Of a stretch of DNA of 57,667 bases, positions 27,211-36,174 are shown piece by piece. Origin of the DNA: Chloroflexota bacterium (GTDB taxonomy: Bacteria > Chloroflexota > Anaerolineae > Aggregatilineales > Phototrophicaceae); contig JAPPFH010000103.1 in NCBI GenBank assembly GCA_028875185.1, positions 1 to 57,667 on the forward strand, in the 5' to 3' direction. The notes beneath the pieces are model-generated. The model worked only from the letters and a program-made list of their open reading frames with translations. It was not told the DNA's origin and did not search any database. The position numbers and the translations under genes are program-made. The number at the start of each line of letters is the position of its first letter. The stretch's first letter is position 1.

Positions 27211-27410
27211 TTCTACCCGCGCCCCCTTTCCCCAGCGAGCTAGGACGCGCGGACGCGGACCCACCAGAAACGGGTTGTTGACGACAGGACAGTTTTGCAG
27301 CGGGCAGCATTTCGTCTTAGATTACGTGTATTCTTGGGCGCTTTCGGGCGACCCAATGGGTCGCCCCTACAACTTTAGCGCTCCGTCGCTCGCCGCTACA
27401 ATTTTCGCCG
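27211..27410. repeat. Composite intergenic repeat (three modules in order)
   Basis: A C-rich module (27211-27243, ttctacccgcgccccctttc) is followed by the GACAGGACAGTTTTGCAGCG module (about 27280-27326). Two palindromic copies come next (27345-27371, GGGCGACCCAATGGGTCGCC, and a degenerate 27384-27408). The same order recurs at 38316-38586 and 46205-46327. No gene is visible between 27193 and 27499. Confidence 0.65.
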
Positions 27411-27499
27411 AGAGCGACGCACCCAATCTGAATGAAGCCAGTTGTTAGAGTAGTGGTATGATTTGTCTGGTTGAGCGCAAGGGGACAAGGGGAGGCGAT

Positions 27500-28543
27500 A
27501 TGCGCGACTACGGTGAGACCAGAGACGGCCAGACGATACAGGAATACAGCCTGCGGAATGCGGCAGGCATGGAAGTGAAATTCATCACCTTCGGCGGCAT
27601 CTTGACTTCGATTCGCGTGCCGGACCGGCAGGGCAGATTCGCAAATGTGGCATTAGGATTCAGCAAATTAGCCGATTACGAAGCCGAGCACCCGTACTTC
27701 GGCGCGATAACGGGCCGCTACGCCAATCGAATCGGCGGCGGCGCGTTCAGCCTGGACGGAAGAGACTACCAATTATTCAAAAACGACGGGGGCAATTCGC
27801 TGCATGGCGGCGCGGTTGGGTTTGACAAGCGCGTTTGGGTCGCCAGCGAATCGAATGGCGCGGTGGAGCTGGCATATCGCAGCAGCGATGGCGAAGAAGG
27901 TTATCCGGGCAATCTTGATGTGAGCGTCCGTTACAGTTTGGACGCCGACAATGGATTGCGCATAGATTACGCGGCGGAAACGGATGCGCCGACAGTGCTC
28001 AATTTGACAAATCACAGTTACTTCAATCTGATGGGCGAGGGCGAAGGCACGATTTACGATCATATTCTTACGCTGAACGCCGATGCGTATACGCCGACGG
28101 ATGCGAACCAGATCCCCACAGGCGAGATCGCGCCTGTGGCGGGCAGTCCCTTTGATTTTCGGACGGCGAAAACGATCGGGTCGGGTCAGCGGTCGGCGCA
28201 TCCGCAGATTGTGGCGGCACAAGGTTACGATCATAATTTCGTCTTGAACCGGCGGGGCTTGGGCAAGGGCGAGCTGGGACTAGCGGCGCGCGCCTATGAA
28301 CCTAGGTCGGGGCGCGTAATGGAAGTGTGGACAACGGAGCCGGGCGTACAATTTTACGCCGGCAATTTTCTTGATGCGACGTTGATTGGGGCGAGCGGGC
28401 GGCTTTATCGGCAGAGCGATGGATTCGCGCTGGAAACCCAGCATTTCCCCGACTCGCCGAACAAGCCGCAGTTTCCGACGACAGTCTTGCGCCCGGGCGC
28501 GCGTAAGGAATCGACTACGGTTTATCGGTTTTCGACTGACTAG
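27500..28543 (+). CDS. galM: Aldose 1-epimerase (mutarotase)
   Basis: A 347-residue galactose mutarotase. The start at 27500 is supported by an AAGGGGAGG ribosome-binding site; an in-frame ATG at 27458 lacks one. Landmarks are FGAITGRYANRIG, NSLHGG, LTNHSYFNL (catalytic His) and EPGVQFYAGNF (catalytic Glu near the C-terminus). It interconverts alpha and beta anomers of aldoses, feeding sugar catabolism. It is a single gene facing the convergent M81 gene. Confidence 0.92.
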   Translation: MRDYGETRDGQTIQEYSLRNAAGMEVKFITFGGILTSIRVPDRQGRFANVALGFSKLADYEAEHPYFGAITGRYANRIGGGAFSLDGRDYQLFKNDGGNSLHGGAVGFDKRVWVASESNGAVELAYRSSDGEEGYPGNLDVSVRYSLDADNGLRIDYAAETDAPTVLNLTNHSYFNLMGEGEGTIYDHILTLNADAYTPTDANQIPTGEIAPVAGSPFDFRTAKTIGSGQRSAHPQIVAAQGYDHNFVLNRRGLGKGELGLAARAYEPRSGRVMEVWTTEPGVQFYAGNFLDATLIGASGRLYRQSDGFALETQHFPDSPNKPQFPTTVLRPGARKESTTVYRFSTD

Positions 28544-28625
28544 CGGGCCGGTATTGCCACCCGCCTCGGGGCCCCGCTCCGACAAGGGGCTGAGGAGCGG
28601 GCATGTTTGGGATCGGCGGGTCTTA

Positions 28626-28653
28626 TCGCAACGGGTCAGCCAACGGCTGAACC
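28626..28653. repeat. Palindromic element between convergent genes
   Basis: CGGGTCAGCCAACGGCTGAA then CCCTACAG: arms GGGTCAGCC/GGCTGAACCC with the CTACAG border typical of the window's palindromic repeats, though the arms differ from most. It may serve as a terminator between galM and the M81 gene. Confidence 0.45.
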
Positions 28654-28744
28654 CTACAGCGTTCATCAGGTTGGAGAAATGTGAGGGCGGCCCGAGGGAC
28701 AACCCATAATATTCGGGTATAGGGATGCTGGAGATTGAGCGCCG

Positions 28745-30166
28745 CTAGAAAAGCTGAACGCGGGGCGTCCACTGCATGTTGGCGTCGAAGGGATAGCAGG
28801 GGCGGGTTATGCGCTTGAATGGCAACGACAGGATGTCCTGATTGACGGCGCCGGGCGAGAGCGCGAGATAAGCTGCGCGCGCCATTGACTTGAGTTCCGG
28901 TACCAGATAGCCGATTTTGACAGCGACAATTTTATGGGCTTCGGGAACGATGCCTACGTCGAGGAATTGCTGGCGATGGTGGAATGGCGTGCGTTTGGTC
29001 GTCAGGATGACGCGGATGCCGCCGGCTTTGAGCAGCGCTTGTGGATTGGAGTCGTCGTGTCTGATGAATTGCACCTGTCCGCGCAGGGGCAGCGGTCGCG
29101 CGTTTAGCATGCCAAGCTTACCGCCGATTTTCAGCTTGACTTCGGCTCCCGCGCCGGCGCTGAGGCAGCGCTTCACCGCGTCGGCATCGGCTATTGCGGC
29201 ATAGACAAGGTCGGGCGGCTGAAGCGCGAGCGCGCGCTCCAGGAAATAGGTGACATCGCCGACGCCGCCGGCGGTGGGATTGTCGCCGGAATCGCTGATA
29301 AAGACCGGAGCGAGTTTTTGCGCCATAGCCCGCTGAATGCAGTCATCCACCGAAAGCGCTTCGACGCCAAAGCGGAAGTCGGCGCGATATTTCCAGAAGC
29401 GTTGAGCGAGACGCCGCGCTGAATCGGATGCGGTGTCGATGGCGCGCCCGATGGCGATAGCGCAGGCGGTCATGCGCGGCTCGTCCGCCCAGACGTAGCC
29501 GACTTGAATGGTGGCGTCCATGACGCGATCGCCATCGATTTCACCCGCGATCGCCTGATAGACGCGAGCGCCTGGTTCCCATTCCGTACTGGTCTTCTCG
29601 CCCGGCAGCGCGACCGGGATTCTGACGTAAGCGCGGCGCGGTCGGATGCCTTCGCGCAGGCAGCGCAATAGCAGCCGGACGGCTCTTTCGCGCGTTTCGA
29701 TGGTGTCTATATGGGGCGCCGTACGGTATCCGGTGATGATGTCGAGCTGGCCCATAATGCGTTCCGAGACATTGCCGTGCAGATCGTAGCTGGCGGCAAG
29801 CAGACAGTCCGGACCCACGAGCGCGCGAAGGGCGGCGTAAAATTCGCCTTCGGCATCGTCCATACCGCAGACATTCATGGCGCCGTGCATATCAAGGTAT
29901 ACGCCGTCGAGCGGCAGCAGCTTGGTCAGTCTATCGAGGATTTCGCTTTTGATCGCGTTGTATGCTCGCGCTTCGACCGGACCGCCAGGCATGGCTTTTG
30001 CAGAGACGACGCCGGAGAAGCGCGCGCCGGGGAAACGCGGCAAAAAAGGATAGAGCTCGGCAAAATGCGGATCGCCTGCGCGGGTGAGGCGGAAGTCTTG
30101 CAGGCGGGTTGGTAGAGGCGAGAAGGTGCAGCTTTCGGTGGCGATGCCGCAAATAGCGATTTTCAT
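28745..30166 (-). CDS. M81-family metallopeptidase (MlrC-like)
   Basis: A 473-residue protein of the M81/MlrC (microcystinase C-like) family. The N-terminal domain opens KIAICGIATESCTFSPLPT and contains VYLDMHGAM and AASYDLHGNVS (metal ligands), then TGYRTAPHIDT. The C-terminal domain has SDSGDNPTAGGVGD, a conserved metal-site region. Family members are predicted zinc amidases of small peptides or peptide-like compounds. The ATG overlaps the upstream ROK kinase stop by one base (TAATG), so the two are an operon. Confidence 0.86.
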   Translation of the reverse strand: MKIAICGIATESCTFSPLPTRLQDFRLTRAGDPHFAELYPFLPRFPGARFSGVVSAKAMPGGPVEARAYNAIKSEILDRLTKLLPLDGVYLDMHGAMNVCGMDDAEGEFYAALRALVGPDCLLAASYDLHGNVSERIMGQLDIITGYRTAPHIDTIETRERAVRLLLRCLREGIRPRRAYVRIPVALPGEKTSTEWEPGARVYQAIAGEIDGDRVMDATIQVGYVWADEPRMTACAIAIGRAIDTASDSARRLAQRFWKYRADFRFGVEALSVDDCIQRAMAQKLAPVFISDSGDNPTAGGVGDVTYFLERALALQPPDLVYAAIADADAVKRCLSAGAGAEVKLKIGGKLGMLNARPLPLRGQVQFIRHDDSNPQALLKAGGIRVILTTKRTPFHHRQQFLDVGIVPEAHKIVAVKIGYLVPELKSMARAAYLALSPGAVNQDILSLPFKRITRPCYPFDANMQWTPRVQLF

Positions 30167-31119
30167 TAAACTTCCTGGGGCGCATCGTGATGCCAGACGA
30201 GAGCCGATGCGCCCAAGGCGGCGTCAGCAAGCGGCGACAGCAAAATTTCGACTGCGTCAACATTCAGCGGCAAACAGCGCGAACGCATGCTTTGGCGCAG
30301 CGGCGCTTCCAGCAGATGCCAACTCGCCTGCGCGAATCCGCCGGCGATGATAATCAGGCTTGGGTTGAAGAGGCTTACACAGAAGGCGCAGGCGATGCCG
30401 AGGGCATGCGCCGCTTCGCTCATCACGCGGGCTGCGAGCCTATCGCCCGCTTGCGCCAGATCGATAATCCGATGCGTGGTGATCGCGTCCGCGCGCAATG
30501 GCGAATCGGGATAATCGGCGATATGCTCATAAGCCCGCGCGACAATGCCCTTGCCGGAAGCGGTCATCTCAAGGCAGCCGCGCAGGCCGCAGGCGCAGGG
30601 AAGGCCGTGGATGGGGTCGAGGGAGAGGTGGCCGATTTCCATCGCCGAATTTGATGCGCCGCGCACCAGTCTGTTGTTCAGCATGATGGCGCCGCCGAGA
30701 CCAGTGCCAACAGCGAGATACACAAAGCTGGGGCTGCTTGAAGCAGCGCCAAAAAGCCGTTCGCCGATCGCGCCCGCGTTTACATCGTTGTCGATGTAAA
30801 CGGGCCGCTGAGGCGAGAGTCGTTCGGTGATGGCGTCGCGCAGGCGGAGATTTTTCCAGCCGAGATTGGCGGCATGCAGGGCGAGGCCGCGCTCGGAATC
30901 AACCGGTCCGGGAACGCCGATTCCAATGCCGCGGACGGATTGGTAAGCAGCCGTCAACAGGTTGAGCTGCTGGGCGATGCGATTGAGCGCAGTGGTGAAA
31001 TCGCTGCCGGCATCGGTGGGCAATGTCGATCGCTGGTGGATCTTGCCGTGGCGGTCGGCGACAACGAATGCCATTTTGGTGCCGCCGATGTCGAGACCGA
31101 TGGTGAGTTCTGCCGCCAA
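30166..31119 (-). CDS. ROK-family sugar kinase
   Basis: A 317-residue ROK protein. I chose a TTG start at 31119 because GAGG lies a few bases upstream and the ATP-binding strand ELTIGLDIGGTKMAFVV follows directly; upstream ATGs would add unrelated residues. The zinc signature is CACGLRGCLE, and the catalytic Asp is in PVYIDNDVNAGAIGE. There is no N-terminal helix-turn-helix, so it is a kinase (glucokinase or N-acylhexosamine kinase type), not a ROK repressor. It is coupled to the M81 gene by a 1-base overlap. Confidence 0.86.
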   Translation of the reverse strand: MAAELTIGLDIGGTKMAFVVADRHGKIHQRSTLPTDAGSDFTTALNRIAQQLNLLTAAYQSVRGIGIGVPGPVDSERGLALHAANLGWKNLRLRDAITERLSPQRPVYIDNDVNAGAIGERLFGAASSSPSFVYLAVGTGLGGAIMLNNRLVRGASNSAMEIGHLSLDPIHGLPCACGLRGCLEMTASGKGIVARAYEHIADYPDSPLRADAITTHRIIDLAQAGDRLAARVMSEAAHALGIACAFCVSLFNPSLIIIAGGFAQASWHLLEAPLRQSMRSRCLPLNVDAVEILLSPLADAALGASALVWHHDAPQEV

Positions 31120-31275
31120 TCGCGCACCTCGTACCCTCTGTGAGACGCCTCTGTCTACAAATTTACCAGGAAGCTGGCGCATGCGACAGCCAGCCAGGTG
31201 GTATTGGCGGCAGTCTATGGCGAGATGGGAGTGGTGAATTGCGAAGATATAATGCCTCCACGCGGTCAAACAAGA

Positions 31276-31325
31276 AATCTCTGTGTTCTCTGTGTATCCT
31301 CTTTTTCCTCTGTGGTGAAAAAATC
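31276..31325. repeat. ACCACAGAGG-type intergenic repeat (minus orientation)
   Basis: AATCTCTGTGTTCTCTGTGT continuing through CCTCTGTGGTGAAAA, the reverse complement of the copies at 7968 and 15217. The remainder of 31120-31452 holds a TATAAT at 31248 without a convincing -35 box, and no gene. Confidence 0.65.
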
Positions 31326-31452
31326 TCTATAACGCCCGGCAAAGGCGAAAACCTGCGAAATTCACCAGACCCGCGAGATTATGTGAGGGTTGCGCTACAG
31401 ATTTTGCGGTAGAATCCAGTTGGCGGTGGACGAGCGTTATCGGGAGAGAGCG

Positions 31453-32718
31453 ATGGCGGCGATCGACACGATTATCGTTGGGGCGGGCGGGCGCGGTTTG
31501 GCATACGGGCGGTTCGCCGCTGAGCATCCAAGCGAGTTGAAAGTCGTTGGCGTGGCCGAGCCTGATCTTATTCGCCGGGAACGTTTCTTGAGCGAGCACG
31601 ATGTGGCGCCCGATATGATCTTTGATGATTGGCAATCGATGCTTGACGGCGGCCGGAAGCTGGCTGCTACAGCGATCAATTGTACGATGGATCGCTTACA
31701 TTTTGAGTCGACGATGCGGATGCTGGACCAGGGTTATGACGTGCTGCTCGAGAAACCGATGGCGCCGCTACTCGAGGAGAATCTGCGCTTGGTCAAAAAG
31801 GCGGAAGATAGCGGGCGGCTGCTGCAGATCTGTCATGTGCTGCGGTATACGCCGTTTTGGCAAGCGCTGCGCGAGGTAGTGCATTCGGGGACGCTGGGCC
31901 GCATCATCAGCGTCACCCATAGGGAAAACCTGATTTATTACCATATGGCGCACAGTTTTGTGCGCGGCAATTGGCGCCAGGAAGCGAGCTCGGGACCGAT
32001 GATCCTGAGCAAGTGCTGCCACGACTTCGATATTCTGTTTTGGATTTTGCAGAAGAAGGTGGCATGGTTGCAGTCTTTCGGCAATTTGACTCACTTCCGC
32101 TGGGAGAATGCGCCAGAGAGCGCCACCGAGCGCTGCACTGATCCCTGCCCGGCGGCGGACAGTTGCAAATATGAGGCGACGAATCGTTACGTCCGTGATG
32201 GCGAAGGCTGGCCGCAGAACGCCGTGTCATATGTACCGACCAGCGCGGCGCGGCTGGAGCAGCTGAAGACGGATTGGTATGGACGATGCGTTTATCAGTG
32301 CGATAACGATGTAGTCGATCATCAGACGGTGAACATGGAGCTAGAAGATGGAACGACTGTCACGCTGGTCATGAATGGGCAGAGCGATGAAGAATGCCGC
32401 ACAATGCGCTGGGATGGCGCCAAGGCGACGCTTTATGGCAAGTTTTCTTCTCGCGGGCACGAGATTCGCGTACATCACCATTTGACGGGCGAGGTCGAAG
32501 AGATACCGGTGATCGCGCGCGACAGCAGTGGGCACGGCGGCGGCGACTACGGCATCCTGCGCAGCTTCATTGGCACGCTGCTGGGTCAGCCAGATGACAG
32601 TGTGACGACCGCGCGCGAATCGCTGGAGAGCCACCTGCTGGCATTTGCCGCGGAGGAATCGCGCCGGGAGAAGACGGTTGTCAATATGGATGAGTTTCGG
32701 CTGCGGCACGGTGTATGA
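31453..32718 (+). CDS. Gfo/Idh/MocA oxidoreductase with cysteine-rich insert
   Basis: A 421-residue dehydrogenase. The ATG at 31453 follows GGGAGAG; the family Rossmann start is DTIIVGAGGRGLAYG. EKP is at about 100-102, and SKCCHDFDILFWIL supplies the catalytic-region His/Asp. Unusual cysteines lie at about 228, 232, 238, 279 and 283 (RCTDPCPAADSCKYE and GRCVYQCDND), a spacing that could bind zinc or an Fe-S cluster. It probably oxidises a sugar or cyclitol. The divergent ROK/M81 operon next to it suggests a carbohydrate or amino-sugar context. Confidence 0.86.
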   Translation: MAAIDTIIVGAGGRGLAYGRFAAEHPSELKVVGVAEPDLIRRERFLSEHDVAPDMIFDDWQSMLDGGRKLAATAINCTMDRLHFESTMRMLDQGYDVLLEKPMAPLLEENLRLVKKAEDSGRLLQICHVLRYTPFWQALREVVHSGTLGRIISVTHRENLIYYHMAHSFVRGNWRQEASSGPMILSKCCHDFDILFWILQKKVAWLQSFGNLTHFRWENAPESATERCTDPCPAADSCKYEATNRYVRDGEGWPQNAVSYVPTSAARLEQLKTDWYGRCVYQCDNDVVDHQTVNMELEDGTTVTLVMNGQSDEECRTMRWDGAKATLYGKFSSRGHEIRVHHHLTGEVEEIPVIARDSSGHGGGDYGILRSFIGTLLGQPDDSVTTARESLESHLLAFAAEESRREKTVVNMDEFRLRHGV

Positions 32719-32765
32719 GACGCGCGAATCGCCCAGGGCGGTTGCGCCCGAGACCAGTAAACTAG

Positions 32766-32837
32766 CACCCCCGACAGGATTCGAACCTGTGCGCCTGGTT
32801 CCGGAAACCAGCGCTCTATCCCCTGAGCTACGGGGGC
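32766..32837 (-). tRNA. tRNA-Arg (anticodon CCG)
   Basis: On the minus strand the acceptor GCCCCCG pairs with CGGGGGT (G1-U72 wobble). The D arm is GCTC/GAGC and the anticodon stem CTGGT/ACCAG encloses TTCCGGA, giving anticodon CCG (reads CGG). The T arm is ACAGG TTCGAAT CCTGT. The discriminator is G and the 3' CCA is not encoded. Confidence 0.95.
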
Positions 32838-32916
32838 AATCGGCGCACATGGTAACAGAGAGACCACTTTTCTTCAAGCGTACGACGCATGCATAGTGGA
32901 GCAATCTTAGCATTGT

Positions 32917-33067
32917 TCTTACCACCGAGGACGCCGAGGACAACGAGGACAACGAGATTTGTCCGCCAATCGACAGAATCAGGATGCGAGGCAGGCTCGG
33001 CCTATTGGGTCGCCCGAATCCAGAAATCCTCAGCGGCAGCGGGCGACCAGATTGGTCGCCCCTACAA
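32917..33067. repeat. ACCACAGAGG-type and palindromic repeats
   Basis: 32917-32957 is a degenerate copy (TTCTTACCACCGAGGACGCC then repeated gaggacaac units). About 33002-33015 is half a palindrome (CTATTGGGTCGCCC). 33040-33067 is a good copy (CGGGCGACCAGATTGGTCGC). The stretch 32838-33262 carries no other gene, though a TATAAT occurs at 33242-33247. Confidence 0.6.
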
Positions 33068-33271
33068 GGAACACTTTTGCACATGACCTACTTGCGCTTA
33101 CTACGGGAGAGCGAAACAAGACTCACCCCTACAGCGCCATGTTTTTGCGTACATTGAGTCACAGTGACTTTGCAGTTGCGGACAAGCCTAACAGAATCGA
33201 TTATATGGGCGATTTTTCGCTCAAGCGCCGTCACAAATTGATATAATGTTGGCGGTTACGTAGTGGCAGGC

Positions 33272-34009
33272 ATGACTGGTTTGAATGCGGGAGCTTTGAC
33301 TCGGATATCCTGGTTGGTACGCAGTAGTTGTTTCGCGGGAGCGCTGATGCTTGCTGGTTGCGGCGCAATCGGCGATGGCGCTGGGACCACGTCCATTGAC
33401 GGCGATCTAACTATGGCGGCCGCGGAAAGCGAGATGATTCGCGCTGCGGCGTCGGCGGAGCAGGTCATGGTAATGGAGACTATAGCCGTGGCAGGTACGC
33501 AAATTGCTGATATGGCGGCGGTCAATGCGGCGCTGGGCGCCACGCTACGCGCGCATCAGACTGGCACGCCGGAAGTACGGCCCGTTGTCGTCAGCGCGGA
33601 TGATATGGGCAGTACGCTTGAGGGCGATATGATGGTTGAAGCGGAGGAGCGAGCGCAGCCCGACGGCGCGATGCGCGTATCGAACCTATCAAGCGCGGCG
33701 AGCCGCGACCCAGAAAGCGGCTGCTCGACCGGAACTGTCAGGCAGTTTAGCAGCAGCGCCGAAATGATATACGTTATCGCTCAGGTAACCGCGCTGCAAA
33801 GCGGCGTCTTGTTTGAAGTGGACTGGCGTTTTAATGGGCGGAGCATTTATCGCCCAGAGTGGCTGGCTGATTTTTCGGAGTCGTTTGTGTGTATTTGGTT
33901 TTTTGCGACGCCGGTCGATTTTCCGTTCTTGCCTGGCAATTATGAGGCGACCATGTACGCCGATGGTCTGGCAGTTGGCACAACCGAATTTGAAATAGAC
34001 AGTGGATGA
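33272..34009 (+). CDS. Lipoprotein of unknown function
   Basis: A 245-residue protein with a lipobox LMLAGC after a basic-hydrophobic signal segment, so it should be a lipid-anchored exported protein. A GTG at 33263 is an alternative start. The mature part is rich in Ala, Met and Glu up to about residue 140. It then has a compact C-terminal domain with AEMIYVIAQVTALQSG and GNYEATMYADGLAVG, which resembles a beta-sandwich sensor or ligand-binding fold. I do not recognise the family. The stop lies 10 bases before the M23 peptidase ATG, so they are probably co-expressed at the cell envelope. Confidence 0.7.
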   Translation: MTGLNAGALTRISWLVRSSCFAGALMLAGCGAIGDGAGTTSIDGDLTMAAAESEMIRAAASAEQVMVMETIAVAGTQIADMAAVNAALGATLRAHQTGTPEVRPVVVSADDMGSTLEGDMMVEAEERAQPDGAMRVSNLSSAASRDPESGCSTGTVRQFSSSAEMIYVIAQVTALQSGVLFEVDWRFNGRSIYRPEWLADFSESFVCIWFFATPVDFPFLPGNYEATMYADGLAVGTTEFEIDSG

Positions 34010-34019
34010 CGCGCTTCTC

Positions 34020-34934
34020 ATGAATCTTCGTCATTTTCGATGCGGGATGAATCTCTGGCTGACACTCGCAGTTTCGCTGTGGATTCCACGCGTCATAACG
34101 CAAGAGGCAACACCAACGCGCGAGACGATCGATCTGGCGCCGCAGTCCGCCACCGCAATCACGGAGATTGAAAGGGTGGAACACAACATTCTCCATCGTC
34201 CAATCGAGCTCGCTGAAGACAAGACGCATTGGATCGACCGAAGCTACGCCTATGGGGATACGCGCTTGAATGCGCGACCAGTGCATCTGGGTGTGGAATT
34301 CGTCAATGAGCGCAATACGGCGGTGTATGCGGCCAAGGCGGGCAGAGTTGTTTTCGCGGGCGAAGACACCGACGCGCAGCTGGGACCGATTCTGGATTAT
34401 TATGGCAAGGTGGTGGTCCTGTCTCATGACATAAGCTCGCTGGATGGCCAGCGATTGTTCACGCTATACGGTCATCTGGAGCGAATTGATGTGAAAACGG
34501 GCCAAATGGTGGGCGACCAGGCGCGCGTGGGACGCGTCGGGTCGTCGGGCGTTGCGCTAGGCGCTCATTTGCATTTTGAGGTGCGGGTAGGCGATCCCTT
34601 CGATTATCTCCAAACGCGCAATCCGGAACTTTGGCTGCAGCACTATCTCGATCATGGCATGATCGTCGGATCGCTGCGCGACCAAGACGGCGAAATGATG
34701 GCTGGCTGGCGACTTGCGGTGCGTACTGATGCGGACAGTCGCGATGTTTTTACCTACGGCGGCGATGAGGTGAATTCCGACCCGGTCTGGCGCGAGAACT
34801 TCACCGCTGGCGATTTGCGGGAAGGGGAGTACGAGATAGTTGTGTTGGACGAGAATGGCGCGCTGGCGCATCAAGAGCATGTAGAAGTTGAGGCTTATCG
34901 CACGACGGTTGTTGAGATCGTGCTGGAGAACTGA
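34020..34934 (+). CDS. M23-family peptidase-like protein
   Basis: A 304-residue exported protein with a hydrophobic N-terminus and a LytM/M23 domain (about 85-205). The zinc-site motifs are HLGVEF (H89, E93), LYGHL and HLHFEV. The first motif is normally HxGxD, so the second ligand is Glu instead of Asp, a change that can keep or weaken metal binding. The C-terminal domain (about 215-304) looks like a beta-rich accessory module. A GTG at 34002 overlapping the lipoprotein gene is an alternative start. It may cut peptidoglycan cross-bridges or act as a non-catalytic regulator. Confidence 0.82.
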   Translation: MNLRHFRCGMNLWLTLAVSLWIPRVITQEATPTRETIDLAPQSATAITEIERVEHNILHRPIELAEDKTHWIDRSYAYGDTRLNARPVHLGVEFVNERNTAVYAAKAGRVVFAGEDTDAQLGPILDYYGKVVVLSHDISSLDGQRLFTLYGHLERIDVKTGQMVGDQARVGRVGSSGVALGAHLHFEVRVGDPFDYLQTRNPELWLQHYLDHGMIVGSLRDQDGEMMAGWRLAVRTDADSRDVFTYGGDEVNSDPVWRENFTAGDLREGEYEIVVLDENGALAHQEHVEVEAYRTTVVEIVLEN

Positions 34935-35069
34935 GCGCTATGTTCCTGCGCCCGGTGCACTTGACGGCAAAGCCTGAACAGGGACTGGAATCGCCGCGCA
35001 TGTTCGACGCAGGCCGTTCCGCCGGCGTCGAGAGTGTCAATTTGAAGGATATTACCCGCCCCAAACAAT

Positions 35070-35141
35070 CTGTAGGGCCGAGCCTTGGCTCACCCTAAAC
35101 CTGTCTTGGAAAATGAGGGCGACACAATTGTCGCCCCTACA
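35070..35141. repeat. Two palindromic intergenic repeats
   Basis: 35070-35100 (CTGTAGGGCCGAGCCTTGGC then TCACCC) and 35116-35141 (GGGCGACACAATTGTCGCCC then CTACAC). The second has a perfect palindromic core. They lie between the M23 gene and the promoter of the MBL gene; no gene is seen in 34935-35274. Confidence 0.7.
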
Positions 35142-35198
35142 CACAATCTTGGGTGAAGCATGGCCGCCAAGTTCGGCACTCCTCCGGCGTCTGCGAGC

Positions 35199-35227
35199 TT
35201 GATTTTCATTAGCCCGCCCACTATACT
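35199..35227 (+). promoter_or_regulatory. Promoter of the MBL-greA unit
   Basis: TTGATT (35199-35204), 17 bases, TATACT (35222-35227). Start of transcription would be near 35234, about 40 bases before the MBL ATG. Both boxes and the spacing are close to consensus. Confidence 0.6.
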
Positions 35228-35274
35228 CATGCTCGCAGGATAGCTACCTGACAACCGGAACAGTCCCAAATTCA

Positions 35275-36174
35275 ATGCAGCGCGAACGAATCACGGATCA
35301 TATTTTCGTCTTTCGCAGCGATCAGTATGCGCAGGTGACAGCGGGCTTGGTCTTAACCGACGAAGGCGCGGTGCTGATCGACACCTTGCTTTACCCCGAG
35401 GAGACGCTACTGATCCGCCGTTATATTGAAGACGGCTTGGGGGCGAGCGTTAAATACGTAATCAATACGCATTTCCACGCCGACCACACCATCGGGACAT
35501 GTTTCTTCCCGGGCGCGCAGGTTATTGCGCATGAATTGTGCCGGGAAATGCTTGATGTGCGGGGCCGCGAGAGCTTGAGGCAATTGAAGGATAGCGCCGC
35601 TGAGTTTTACCCGGTCGAGCTGATTTTGCCCGATATCACCTTTGAAGATGAAATGTCGCTGCAATTGGGGGGGACAAACTTCAAGCTGCGGAAGAGCCCG
35701 GGGCATAGCCCGGATTCCATCGTCTGCTTGCTGGAGGAAGAGGAGGTGTTGTTCGCGGCTGATACGGTTATGCCGATTCCCTATTTCGTTGATGGCAGTT
35801 GCGATGACTTCACCAGGTCCTTGACGCGGCTTTTGGAACGCGACTACGAGAACATTGTGCAGGGCCATGGCGAAATCATCTTGCGCGGCGAAGTATCGGA
35901 AAAGATAACAAGCGACCTCGAGTATATGCGTTTGCTGGATGAAGCGGTGAGAAGCGCGCTGGATAAAGGGCTGGAAGACATAGAGAATCAGGTATCGCTA
36001 AGGCAGTGCGGCAAGAGCCACGTTTTGCTGAACGGCATCGTCCAGCAGCTGCACCAACATAATATCCGCGCCTTGGTGAATCAATATCAGGATAAATCTT
36101 GTGACGCGCCTGGTGAGCAATCGGGCGCTGGAGTCGAAAGAAAGAGGGCATGGCAAGCGAAGAAACTTATCTGA
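35275..36174 (+). CDS. Metallo-beta-lactamase fold hydrolase
   Basis: A 299-residue MBL-fold protein with the full metal motif INTHFHADHTIG (about 64-75), then SPGHSPDSIVCL, FAADTVMPI and VQGHGEII. It resembles the branch of MBL hydrolases acting on small esters or thioesters; the substrate is unknown. A basic/polar C-terminal tail (about 260-299) overlaps the greA start by 25 bases, so greA translation is coupled. The reading is confident at family level only. Confidence 0.87.
   Translation: MQRERITDHIFVFRSDQYAQVTAGLVLTDEGAVLIDTLLYPEETLLIRRYIEDGLGASVKYVINTHFHADHTIGTCFFPGAQVIAHELCREMLDVRGRESLRQLKDSAAEFYPVELILPDITFEDEMSLQLGGTNFKLRKSPGHSPDSIVCLLEEEEVLFAADTVMPIPYFVDGSCDDFTRSLTRLLERDYENIVQGHGEIILRGEVSEKITSDLEYMRLLDEAVRSALDKGLEDIENQVSLRQCGKSHVLLNGIVQQLHQHNIRALVNQYQDKSCDAPGEQSGAGVERKRAWQAKKLI

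Noticed and set aside
33219-33247. Promoter for the lipoprotein gene at TATAAT 33242-33247
   Set aside because: The -10 box is perfect, but no -35 box is recognisable at 16-18 bases and the distance to the start is very short; evidence is insufficient.
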